A DNA stretch of 64,000 bases from Streptomyces sp. 15-116A (GTDB taxonomy: Bacteria > Actinomycetota > Actinomycetes > Streptomycetales > Streptomycetaceae), in NCBI RefSeq assembly GCF_025290915.1, contig NZ_JAOCQE010000011.1:1-64000 (forward strand), read 5' to 3'. The position numbers and the translations under genes were made by a program. The notes under the pieces were generated by a model that worked only from the letters and a program-made list of their open reading frames with translations, made no database searches and was not told the origin of the DNA. Positions 37,229 through 45,053 of this stretch are shown here, piece after piece (position 1 is the first letter of the stretch; every line of letters begins with the position of its first letter).

Positions 37229-38086
37229 TCACGCCGACTTCAGCTCCTGCCGCTGCCGCCCCAGCCCCTCCACCTCCAGCTCCACCACGTCCCCGGCCCG
37301 CAGGAACGGCTTGGGCTCCGGCTGCCCCATCGCGACGCCCGCCGGCGTCCCCGTGTTGATGACATCCCCGGGGTACAAGGTCATGAACTGGCTGACGTAG
37401 CGCACCACTTCCCCCACCGGGAAGATCTGCTCCGCCGTCGTCCCGTCCTGCTTCAGCTCCCCGTTGACCCACAGCCGCAGCGACAGATTCTGCGGGTCGG
37501 CGACCTCGTCCGCCGTCACCAGCCACGGCCCCAGCGGGTTGAACGTCTCGCAGTTCTTGCCCTTGTCCCAGGTTCCGCCGCGCTCGATCTGGAACTCCCG
37601 CTCGGACACGTCGTGCGACACGGCGTACCCGGCGACATGCGCGAGCCCCTCCTCCGCCGACTCCAGATACCGCGCCGTACGCCCGATCACGACCGCCAGC
37701 TCGACCTCCCAGTCGGTCTTGACCGACCTGCGCGGCACCAGCACCGTGTCCTGCGGCCCGACGACCGTGTCCGGTGCCTTGAAGAAGATCACCGGCTCGG
37801 CGGGCGGCTCGGCGCCCGTCTCTTTCGCGTGATCGAAGTAGTTCAGCCCGATGCACACGATCTTGCCGATCCGCGCCACCGGCGGTCCGATCCGCAGCCC
37901 CGTCTCGTCCAGCGCGAGCAGCTCACCGCTGTCGGCGGCGGCCCGGATCCGGCCGAGCGCCGCCTCGTCCGCGAGCAGCGCCCCGTCGATGTCCGCGACG
38001 AGACCCGAGAGGTCCCGCAGGACTCCCTCGGCGTCGAGCAGAGCGGGACGCTCCTGTCCCGCCGTACCGACTCGCAGCAGCTTCAT
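37229..38086 (-). CDS. Fumarylacetoacetate hydrolase family protein
   Basis: 285 aa. KIVCIGLNYFDHAKETG, PVIFFKAPDTVVGP, the metal-binding block DWEVELAVVIG (ExE) and FNPLGPWLVTADEV, plus PGDVINTGTPAGVAMG, identify a FAH-type enzyme acting on beta-diketone or 2-oxo-3-deoxy acids (ureidoglycolate lyase-like subgroup). The ATG at 38086 is preceded by GGGAGA. Monocistronic. Confidence 0.9.
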   Translation of the reverse strand: MKLLRVGTAGQERPALLDAEGVLRDLSGLVADIDGALLADEAALGRIRAAADSGELLALDETGLRIGPPVARIGKIVCIGLNYFDHAKETGAEPPAEPVIFFKAPDTVVGPQDTVLVPRRSVKTDWEVELAVVIGRTARYLESAEEGLAHVAGYAVSHDVSEREFQIERGGTWDKGKNCETFNPLGPWLVTADEVADPQNLSLRLWVNGELKQDGTTAEQIFPVGEVVRYVSQFMTLYPGDVINTGTPAGVAMGQPEPKPFLRAGDVVELEVEGLGRQRQELKSA

Positions 38087-38244
38087 GAACACGTCTCCCT
38101 CGATCGCGGGCGTCCGTCCGATGCGCTGCGACCGGTGCGGCGAGACGCAGCACATCGGAGGACTTGGCTGATCCTCCAAGAGCGAGGTCCACTCCGCAAT
38201 ACCCCGTTCACGTACTGGACCGGACGCCCGCCCCAGCCCCTACC

Positions 38245-38991
38245 TCACCGGTACAGAACAGCCCGCTCCACGAGACTCCACGTCGTGCTGGTCACCACGT
38301 ACAGCGCGGCGGCCAGCGGTACCACCGCCACGGTGATCAGCGTGAAGAAGGACATGAACGGCATCGCCTTGCTCACGGCGGCCATCCCCGGCACCTGCTC
38401 CACGTCCCCACCAGCCGCGGCCGGCATCCCGGACACCCCACCGGCGGCCATCATCCGCCGCGTCAGCCGATAGCTGCCGTACGCGACGGCCGCGACCACG
38501 GCGAACACCCCCAGGTACACGACCCCGGCCTGCCCGAACACGCCGCCACCACCAGCGCCGCTCAGCGCATCGAGCCAGCGCCCACCCAGCGGCGCCCCGA
38601 ACAGCTCGTGCCCCAGCAGCTCGTTCCCCCGCCCGCCGATCGTCTCGCTCGAGAACAGGTAGTACAGGAGAAAGAACGCCGGGAGCTGGCACAGGCTGGG
38701 CAGGCACCCGGACAGCGGCGAGACCTTCTCCCGCGCGTGCAGCTCCAGCACCGCCCGCTGCAGCTTCTCGGGATTCCGCCCGTACCTCTTCCGCAACTCG
38801 GCGATCTTCGGCTGGAGCGCAGCCTTGGCCTTCTGCCCCCGCGCCGCCGCCAACGACAGCGGGAGCACCAGCAGCCGTACGAACGCGGTGAACAGAACGA
38901 TCGCGGCAGCCGCGGCGGACCCGCCGACCACCGGCTGAAGGGCATCCGCCAGCCCCTCGACGACACCAGCAAAACCAGACATGACAGACAT
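38245..38991 (-). CDS. YidC/Oxa1-family membrane protein insertase (short paralogue)
   Basis: 248 aa, about five membrane helices: SAAAAAIVLFTAFVRLLVLP (with the groove arginine), the amphipathic cytosolic hairpin KAKAALQPKIAELRKRYGRN, LSGCLPSLCQLPAFFLLYYL, and two C-terminal helices. It lacks a periplasmic domain. It is smaller than the main chromosomal YidC near rpmH/rnpA, so this is probably a second insertase. The start was set at ATG 38991 (MSVMSGF). DUF6412 is encoded 128 bp upstream in the same direction. Confidence 0.88.
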   Translation of the reverse strand: MSVMSGFAGVVEGLADALQPVVGGSAAAAAIVLFTAFVRLLVLPLSLAAARGQKAKAALQPKIAELRKRYGRNPEKLQRAVLELHAREKVSPLSGCLPSLCQLPAFFLLYYLFSSETIGGRGNELLGHELFGAPLGGRWLDALSGAGGGGVFGQAGVVYLGVFAVVAAVAYGSYRLTRRMMAAGGVSGMPAAAGGDVEQVPGMAAVSKAMPFMSFFTLITVAVVPLAAALYVVTSTTWSLVERAVLYR

Positions 38992-39119
38992 GAAGATGAG
39001 CCCTCCGGGGCCTCGTCGCGCCGAAGTACCGGACCGCCATCGGTCCCGGTACGGAGATTCACGGCATGACGACCCGCCCGAGGACACGCCCCCGGACCCA
39101 GTGGAAGAGGACGCGTGCC

Positions 39120-39470
39120 CTACGCGACGACGGTCGCCGAAGCGACGAGCCCGGGCGCTCTGGGCCGTATTCGGCCCTTGGCGTCGGGATCACGCTGCGG
39201 CAGGAAGGCGGTACGCCGGTCTCGCTCACGTATCGCCGTACGCACCCGCTGAGGCGCGACGACCGGCGCGCAGCGCGCGGCGACCAGAGCACAGGTCAGC
39301 AGCGCGGCCCCGGCAGCGGTCGTGGCGGCCAGCGCCACACTCACGGAGAAGCCACCGGCATCCAGCAGGCACAGCGCGAGAATCTGCACGAGCGGAAGCA
39401 GGACCTGCACGAACGGAAGAAGCACGGCGAGACGGCGAGCCCGCTCGGCGGCAACCCGACCACGCTCCAC
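39120..39470 (-). CDS. DUF6412-type small membrane protein
   Basis: 116 aa with two membrane helices (LAVLLPFVQVLLPLVQILAL; VSVALAATTAAGAALLTCALV) and a basic Arg-rich cytosolic tail (RTAIRERDRRTAFLPQRDPDAKGR). It is conserved beside the short YidC paralogue in streptomycetes, as I recall the family. GTG start at 39470 after GGAGGGGAGG. The function is unknown, perhaps a partner or substrate of the insertase. Confidence 0.68.
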   Translation of the reverse strand: MERGRVAAERARRLAVLLPFVQVLLPLVQILALCLLDAGGFSVSVALAATTAAGAALLTCALVAARCAPVVAPQRVRTAIRERDRRTAFLPQRDPDAKGRIRPRAPGLVASATVVA

Positions 39471-39761
39471 GCGCACCCCTCCCCTCCTGCTGTTCCCCGT
39501 CACCTCTTGAAACGCCGGACCCGCCGGAACGGTTCCCACGCCCCGACGCCCGGAAGACGCCCCAGCCCGGCACCCGGCCCGCGGCCCCAGCCCCCGGCCC
39601 TCAGCCCTCAGCCCTCAGCCCCCAGGCCCTCGAAGATCCGCCTGCCAGCGGACGCCCCGCGCCGCCCCGACCGCCCCGACGCAAGGGAACCGGCCGCACC
39701 CCACCACCCCTGACCAGCCGCCCTCTCACGCCCTCTCCCCGTCGGCAGTACGGTGTCCCCC
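39471..39761. other. Intergenic region with simple repeats
   Basis: No gene is seen between DUF6412 and the SEC-C protein. A CAGCCCT-type run near 39595-39625 repeats GCCCTCA three times inside Pro-codon-like C-rich sequence. Long frames here are composition artefacts. Confidence 0.6.
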
Positions 39762-40781
39762 ATGCGCCCCGACACGCCTGCCGAAAACGTCGACCACACC
39801 GCCGAAGCGGCACGCCTGGAGCGGACCGCCGAGCTCTACCCCGAGGACGCCGAGTCCCTGCTGCTACGGGCCGCCGCCCACCGCGAACTCTCCGGCGACC
39901 GCCCCGCCGCCACGGCCCTCTACGACCGCCTGCTCGCCTCCGGCACCCCCCTGGACAACCCGCACCTGGTCCGCGCCCTGAAGGCCTCCAACCTCTGGGA
40001 GTACGGCCACGAGGCGGAGGCCCGGGCGATCATCGACGGCCTCCGCGCGGCGTCCCCCCGCGACCCGGCGCCCTGGGTGATCGTCGCGGAGTCGCTGGAG
40101 TCCCACGACGAGCTGGAGCAGGCCCACGAGACGTTCACGGAGGCGGTACGCCTCCTGGTGACCGACAACCCGAAGCCCCCGAAGCCTACGCACCCGCTCC
40201 TGTTCGGCCGCCACCGCGTCCGCAGGATGCTGGGCGCCGCCCACGACGAGTGGGACGCCCTCGCGGACTCCGTCCACACCCTCCCGATCACCCTGGACGA
40301 ACTCCACGACCCGAACCGCGTGTGGTCCCTGGGCTCGGAGAACCCGGCGGAACTGGAGGCGGAGCTCATCCGCCTGCGCGCGGAGCTGGGCGCCTACCGC
40401 GAGGCCCTCTCCCGCCCGTTCCCGGTGGCGATGCTCCACTGGCCGGCCTCTGAGCTGACGGAGCTCCTCACGGCGTACCCGGCCCTCTTGGAGGAGTACC
40501 CCTCCCACGAGGAGCACCTGGCGAGGATAGAGTCCGCCCTCCGCGAACTGGCCGCCTCGGGCACCGGCAACCTGGGCATCGTCACCGGCACGGTCCCGTC
40601 CTACGAGGCCTTCGCGGCCGCCGAGGGAACCTCCCCCGCGGACGCGACCCTCCTCCCCCAGTACGCGACGACCCTGGCGGCCCGAGGCCGAGCGGTCGCC
40701 TGGCCCCCGGACCCGGGCGCCCCCTGCTGGTGCGGCTCGACGACCCCGTACGAGACCTGCCACGGCGGCACCGCGCCCTGA
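39762..40781 (+). CDS. TPR/SEC-C motif protein
   Basis: 339 aa. TPR-like helices in the first half (EAARLERTAELYPEDAESLLL, RALKASNLWEYGHEAEARA, AHETFTEAVRLLV) and a C-terminal SEC-C zinc motif CWCGSTTPYETCHGG. SEC-C binds zinc and in SecA mediates protein contact; here the role is unknown. ATG at 39762, three codons after a GTG. A small DUF5988 gene follows after 19 bp. Confidence 0.83.
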   Translation: MRPDTPAENVDHTAEAARLERTAELYPEDAESLLLRAAAHRELSGDRPAATALYDRLLASGTPLDNPHLVRALKASNLWEYGHEAEARAIIDGLRAASPRDPAPWVIVAESLESHDELEQAHETFTEAVRLLVTDNPKPPKPTHPLLFGRHRVRRMLGAAHDEWDALADSVHTLPITLDELHDPNRVWSLGSENPAELEAELIRLRAELGAYREALSRPFPVAMLHWPASELTELLTAYPALLEEYPSHEEHLARIESALRELAASGTGNLGIVTGTVPSYEAFAAAEGTSPADATLLPQYATTLAARGRAVAWPPDPGAPCWCGSTTPYETCHGGTAP

Positions 40782-40800
40782 CCCGGGGCAAACTGGACGT

Positions 40801-41001
40801 ATGACCACCAAAGCCATCCTGGACGGCGGGCCGGACGACCTCGCAGGCAACGTCGTCCCGATCACCCCACCCGGCCAAGAACTCAAGATCCCCCACCGAG
40901 GCGGCTACGAGCACTACAAGGTCACAACGCGCCACGAAAAAACCCAGGACGGAGAAGCAACCGTCTACCAGTGGTGGGAACGGACCGAGGTCGCGGAGTA
41001 A
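40801..41001 (+). CDS. DUF5988 family protein
   Basis: 66 aa. ILDGGPDDL, RGGYEHYKVTTRHE and VYQWWERTEVAE match the short actinobacterial DUF5988 pattern. No known function. It is close behind the SEC-C gene and likely co-transcribed. Confidence 0.75.
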   Translation: MTTKAILDGGPDDLAGNVVPITPPGQELKIPHRGGYEHYKVTTRHEKTQDGEATVYQWWERTEVAE

Positions 41002-41370
41002 CCCCGTCGAACCACCACGGAACCACCCCGACAGGGCCGTCGCCCTCCCCTACCTGACATCCGACAGCCCTGGCCCTCCAGCATCCTGCGCGACGTCCCA
41101 ACCCCGCCCCTCCACCGCCTCGGCGGCCGGGGCGTCCGCACCCCAGGGAGACAGCCCCCAGCGCCAGCGCACCCCTACCCCCGGCCGTGAGCCGCCGCAC
41201 CACGACACTGCAAAGAAGCGGGCGGCCCAACAGCCTTGGCGAACACCGTTGAGCCGATCGCCGGACAGCGCAAGCAGCGCCGAGCACGCCGAACACGCGG
41301 TGCGTGCAGCGCGCCAGGGTCACACGAGATAGGCAAGCCACTCCCAGAGCCCAGACGTGCGCTTGCTTTA
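41002..41370. other. Gene-free stretch before the methyltransferase island
   Basis: No open frame here has codon bias like a gene. The sequence becomes less GC-rich toward 41350 and leads into the inverted repeats upstream of the methyltransferase. It marks the left edge of the likely accessory island. Confidence 0.5.
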
Positions 41371-41423
41371 ATGCGAGACTCTTGATGCCGAGAGTCAGTG
41401 GACAAGATCACTGACGCTCGCAT
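41371..41423. promoter_or_regulatory. Nested inverted repeats (three-way junction) upstream of the methyltransferase
   Basis: Outer stem ATGCGAG (41371-41377) with CTCGCAT (41417-41423); inside are two hairpins, ACTCT/AGAGT (41378-41382 with 41391-41395, 8-nt loop) and CAGTG/CACTG (41396-41400 with 41409-41413, 8-nt loop). All arms are perfect. It ends 25 bp before the ATG at 41449. It can fold as a cloverleaf in the transcript or serve as a set of protein sites. Confidence 0.6.
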
Positions 41424-41448
41424 GAGCAGCCATCGCAGAAGGAGAGTC

Positions 41449-42795
41449 ATGCCCCCCAGCGGCCATGAGCGCCCGCAGTTCGCCCAGCCACTGACCTCAA
41501 TCGAGATCTGTGCCGGGGCCGGCGGACAAGCCGTTGGGCTCCACAACGCCGGGTTCGATCATCTCGCATTGGTTGAGTGGGACCCCCACGCTGTAAACAC
41601 GCTGCGATCTAACGTTGGAGACTGGCCGGGCTGGACTCCTGAAAAGGCCCGCAATATTACGCCGATGGACGTCAGAGATTTCCTTGACTCTCCGACGGCG
41701 AAAGAACTCAAGGAAAAAGGGAACCTCGACCTGCTAGCAGGCGGAGTCCCCTGCCCTCCTTTCTCCTTGGCCGGAAAGAGGCTGGGAGAGGACGACGAGC
41801 GAGACCTCTTCCCTGCAGCACTGAAGATCATCGATGAGCTGCAGCCCAGGGCAGTGATGATCGAGAATGTCCGAGGAATCCTCGAACCTCCGGAATTCTT
41901 CATCGAGTACAGGAAGCGCATCCTGGATCATCTCAGCGACTCCGGTTACACCGTTCCAGACATCGATGCGACACAGAGCGCAAAGGCGCAAGACCTCGCC
42001 ATGCGCAAAGTCTGGCGTCGGCTCGACGCGAAGGACTTTGGAGTTCCTCAGCTGCGTCCGCGAGCCATCCTCGTAGCCTTCCATGAAAAAGCACTCAAGG
42101 GCGGGCGGGAATTCCACTGGCCCATCCGCCTCAGGACGGAAGAGGCCACGGTCTTCGAGTGCCTCGACCAGACCATGCGTGAGCGCTGCGAGGATTTCTG
42201 GGACAAGAACCAGCGGGGTGAACCGGCAGAACCAGGCGAGCGAACCGGTAAAGACGTGTACTACGCATGGCGCGAGGCCGCGGAGAAGGCGGCGGTCCTC
42301 GGCCGGGGAGTGGCGCCCACTCTGGTCGGCGGGTCCAGGAAGCACGGCGGTGCCGACCTGGGTCCGACTCGCGCCAAGAAGGCCTGGGCTGCGATGCATG
42401 TGAACGCCATGGGCCTCGCCAATGACCGGAAGGACTGCGACCCTGAACGCGACTTGTTCAGGGACGCTGGCCCAATGCTGACCGTTGAGCAGGCAGCCAT
42501 CATCCAAGGCTTTCCTCGGGACTGGGATTTCCAGGGCAGGAAGACTGCACGATACCGTCAGGTTGGAAACGCGTTTCCGCCGCCGGTGGCCGAAGCGGTG
42601 GGCCGAGCAATCGCCGCCGTACTCCGCCCCGAGCACAGCGACGAATTGCTCGCTGATTACGAAATCGACTGCTCTGATGAGGGAGCGATCCCTGGAGACG
42701 AGGCCCAGCAGATGGAGTTCTCGATGTCAGAAACCGTCAGCCCCGGCTCTGCGAGCGAGAACCACCTCGGTAATTTTGTTGGCGCAGGCCTCTGA
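41449..42795 (+). CDS. DNA (cytosine-5) methyltransferase
   Basis: 448 aa. Motif I TSIEICAGAGGQAVGLHNAG, the catalytic PCPPFS loop (VPCPPFSLAGKRLGEDD), ENVRG (motif VI), QLRPRAILVAF (motif VIII), a variable target-recognition region (about 250-340), and motifs IX-X (LTVEQAAIIQGFP, YRQVGNAFPPPVAEAVGRAI). All needed motifs are seen. The ATG at 41449 follows AGGAGAG; a GTG at 41398 lies inside the hairpins and is unlikely. A C-terminal tail of about 50 residues overlaps the vsr gene on the other strand. Confidence 0.92.
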   Translation: MPPSGHERPQFAQPLTSIEICAGAGGQAVGLHNAGFDHLALVEWDPHAVNTLRSNVGDWPGWTPEKARNITPMDVRDFLDSPTAKELKEKGNLDLLAGGVPCPPFSLAGKRLGEDDERDLFPAALKIIDELQPRAVMIENVRGILEPPEFFIEYRKRILDHLSDSGYTVPDIDATQSAKAQDLAMRKVWRRLDAKDFGVPQLRPRAILVAFHEKALKGGREFHWPIRLRTEEATVFECLDQTMRERCEDFWDKNQRGEPAEPGERTGKDVYYAWREAAEKAAVLGRGVAPTLVGGSRKHGGADLGPTRAKKAWAAMHVNAMGLANDRKDCDPERDLFRDAGPMLTVEQAAIIQGFPRDWDFQGRKTARYRQVGNAFPPPVAEAVGRAIAAVLRPEHSDELLADYEIDCSDEGAIPGDEAQQMEFSMSETVSPGSASENHLGNFVGAGL

Positions 42796-43188
42796 CGGCT
42801 CGTGCTCCCAGAAGCGGAGCACGAGCCACCCGGCCTCTTTCAGCCTCTGATCTGTATCCCGGTCTCTTCTCACGTTGCGCAGCACTTTTTCGGACCAGTA
42901 GCCAGAATTCGTTCTCGGGGGCACGTAGTGCTCAGGGCAGCCATGCCAGTAACAGCCGTCTATAAAGACGGCCACCTTTGCCGGACGGAAAACCAGGTCC
43001 GCCGTCCGGCGAAGGTCTGGCAGAGGCCGTGCCGCCACGCGGTAGCGGAGCCCCCTGGCGTGGAGGAGCCGCCGGATGAGCCACTCGGGCTTCGTGTCAC
43101 GGCTGCGGATCGCCTGCATGTTCCGGCGGCGTGCAGCGGACGAAGCCCAGGAACCTTCCGGAGCCACCCATTCACCATCATGAGACAC
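42727..43188 (-). CDS. vsr: Very short patch repair endonuclease (Vsr)
   Basis: 153 aa. RRRNMQAIRSRDTKPEWLIR, the active-site region DLVFRPAKVAVFIDGCYWHGCPEHY, and TNSGYWSEKVLRNVRRDRD are all standard Vsr features. Vsr nicks T:G mismatches made by deamination of 5-methylcytosine, protecting sites methylated by the neighbouring enzyme. The 3' end overlaps the methyltransferase gene by 69 bp. GTG start at 43188. Last of four minus-strand genes. Confidence 0.92.
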   Translation of the reverse strand: MSHDGEWVAPEGSWASSAARRRNMQAIRSRDTKPEWLIRRLLHARGLRYRVAARPLPDLRRTADLVFRPAKVAVFIDGCYWHGCPEHYVPPRTNSGYWSEKVLRNVRRDRDTDQRLKEAGWLVLRFWEHEPSEACANKITEVVLARRAGADGF

Positions 43189-43232
43189 ACCGCAGAGGGT
43201 AGTCCCGAGAAGCCAGCCGCACGCAGCCAGTC

Positions 43233-45053
43233 CTAGCGGCGGCCTCCCATGTGACTCAGGAGCGCCTCGACATCGCTCGGTGCCAGGCCGGCGGCCACAG
43301 CCGGCTCCTCCTCCAGGTCTGCGAGCTGCTGCACCGTGGGGTCGTCCAGGATGCGGCCCATGAACTCCAGCTTGCGCTCCAGGCGGTCAGCCACCACCTC
43401 GTCGATGGAGTTCCGCACCGCCAGGACTGTCACCCGGGTCTCTGTATCGGGGGCGAGGCCGAGACGGTGGATCCTGTCGAGGCTCTGCAGGAAGCGGCCT
43501 GCCATGAAGTCACGGTCTACATAGACAGCGTCGTGGCAGACGTGGTGGAGGCTGATTCCCTCACCCAGGGTGGCCGGGTTTGAAATGAGCACCATGCACG
43601 CCGGGTCCTCCCGGAACCGGCGAAGCTGTTCCTCCCGGTCAGGGGTGCCTCCGTGGACGACAGCAGGGCTGTACTTCTCCAGCATGCGCTCCAGCGTGGT
43701 CAGGCTCCTGACGAACGTCGTCCAGACCAGCGTCTTACGGCCCTGGGCGGCATTCTCCGCGATGATCGCCACAGCCTCCTTGTACTTCGGCGAAAGCTCG
43801 TAGTCAGGGAGGTTCTGCATAAGCGAGTACAGCGAGGTCCCCTCGGGGATCTCCAGAGGCGGCAGTTGGTAGGCGAGCGGCTCGTACCGGCTGCCTCCTT
43901 CCAGAAGCAAGGCCGGGCTCGTGGCAGCCATGAGGAGGCGGAGGGCCGTCTTCCCGAGGGAACTCAGGTCCTCTCGTGCGGCGCCACTGTTCTCACCGCC
44001 AACGATTGCCGTGTAGATCTCGTCATGCAGTGGCGGCATATCAACGAAGCGCAGACCCAGCTGCACGGGAGGCAGGCCGAGTTCCTGCTTCGTCGTGCGG
44101 GTGAACAGGGGCCGGAGAACGGTACTGGCGTGCGCGAGGTCTCCTCCGGCCACCGCCTGCACCACCGTGCGCTGGCCATGTCCGGGCCAGACGAAACCCA
44201 GGAGGTTCTCCAGGTCCCGGGAACCGTTTGGAGCCGGCGTACCTGTCAGGATCAGCCTGCGCGCCGCCAGCGGACCGAGCGCCATACAGGCCGCACCGTA
44301 AGTGCCCCTGGCACCGAGCTTCATCCGGTGCGCCTCGTCGAGGATGATCATGGAGGGCCCAGCCTTGAGCCAGCTGGCCAGCATGGACAGCGACCGGTCG
44401 AGGCGCTCGTAGTTCACCACGAGCACCTCAGCCCACTGATCCATCGACCCGTCCAGGACGTTGATGCGCAGAGGATGAATCAGGCACTCGGCGGTCTCAT
44501 AACGCCACGACTCGTAGGCGGACTTGGGGCAGACAACCAGCAGGCGGCTCACGCGGCCGGCCGCTTTCTGCGCCGCGTACACAGCGAGCGCGACGCGCGT
44601 CTTCCCCGCACCGGGGACACTGAAGTTGGCGCCATGCTGCAACGACAGGAGCTTCGCGATATCCCGGCGCTGGAACTCGCTGAGTTCGCCCTTCCAGGTG
44701 TCGCCGAGAAGTGCGGGGACGTCATCGGGCGCCACTTCGCCGGGCGTCTCGCGACCCGCAAGCCGCTCCTGCACAGTCTGAGCGTCCCGGACCACGCCGG
44801 ACACCAGATCCCGCAGGTCGTCCGCCCACTCCACGCCAGCCGGGTCGGGCCAGGAGCTGAGCACTCCCAGGTCGGCGAGCAGTTCGTCCAGGGAGACCGA
44901 GGCGCTCGACGGGCCAAGCTGGCCGCCGGTACGGAACCGGGCAGCCAGCTGGACAAGATCCTGCAGATACGTTTCGGTCGTCCGCAAGACGACACGGGTC
45001 CGGGTTTCGTCGAACCCGAGACGCAGGGACACCTCACGATCAGTGCCGGTCAA
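43233..45053 (-). CDS. SNF2-like SF2 DNA helicase/translocase
   Basis: 606 aa. A unique N-terminal ~125 residues precede the ATPase: Q-like motif FQRRDIAKLLSLQHG, Walker A PGAGKT (147-152), Walker B DEAH (239-242), motif III LTGTPAPNGSRDLENLLGF, and the second RecA lobe with KTLVWTTFVRSL, SNPATLGEGISLHH, and motif VI QSLDRIHRLG. No nuclease domain is fused. The TTG start overlaps the ParB stop (TTGA) and has GGAGGG ahead. It probably moves along DNA and delivers the partner proteins to target sites. Confidence 0.9.
   Translation of the reverse strand: MTGTDREVSLRLGFDETRTRVVLRTTETYLQDLVQLAARFRTGGQLGPSSASVSLDELLADLGVLSSWPDPAGVEWADDLRDLVSGVVRDAQTVQERLAGRETPGEVAPDDVPALLGDTWKGELSEFQRRDIAKLLSLQHGANFSVPGAGKTRVALAVYAAQKAAGRVSRLLVVCPKSAYESWRYETAECLIHPLRINVLDGSMDQWAEVLVVNYERLDRSLSMLASWLKAGPSMIILDEAHRMKLGARGTYGAACMALGPLAARRLILTGTPAPNGSRDLENLLGFVWPGHGQRTVVQAVAGGDLAHASTVLRPLFTRTTKQELGLPPVQLGLRFVDMPPLHDEIYTAIVGGENSGAAREDLSSLGKTALRLLMAATSPALLLEGGSRYEPLAYQLPPLEIPEGTSLYSLMQNLPDYELSPKYKEAVAIIAENAAQGRKTLVWTTFVRSLTTLERMLEKYSPAVVHGGTPDREEQLRRFREDPACMVLISNPATLGEGISLHHVCHDAVYVDRDFMAGRFLQSLDRIHRLGLAPDTETRVTVLAVRNSIDEVVADRLERKLEFMGRILDDPTVQQLADLEEEPAVAAGLAPSDVEALLSHMGGRR

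Noticed and set aside
37094..38473. Plus-strand frame over the FAH and YidC genes
   Set aside because: Antisense to two well-supported genes and starts in the shuffled repeats.
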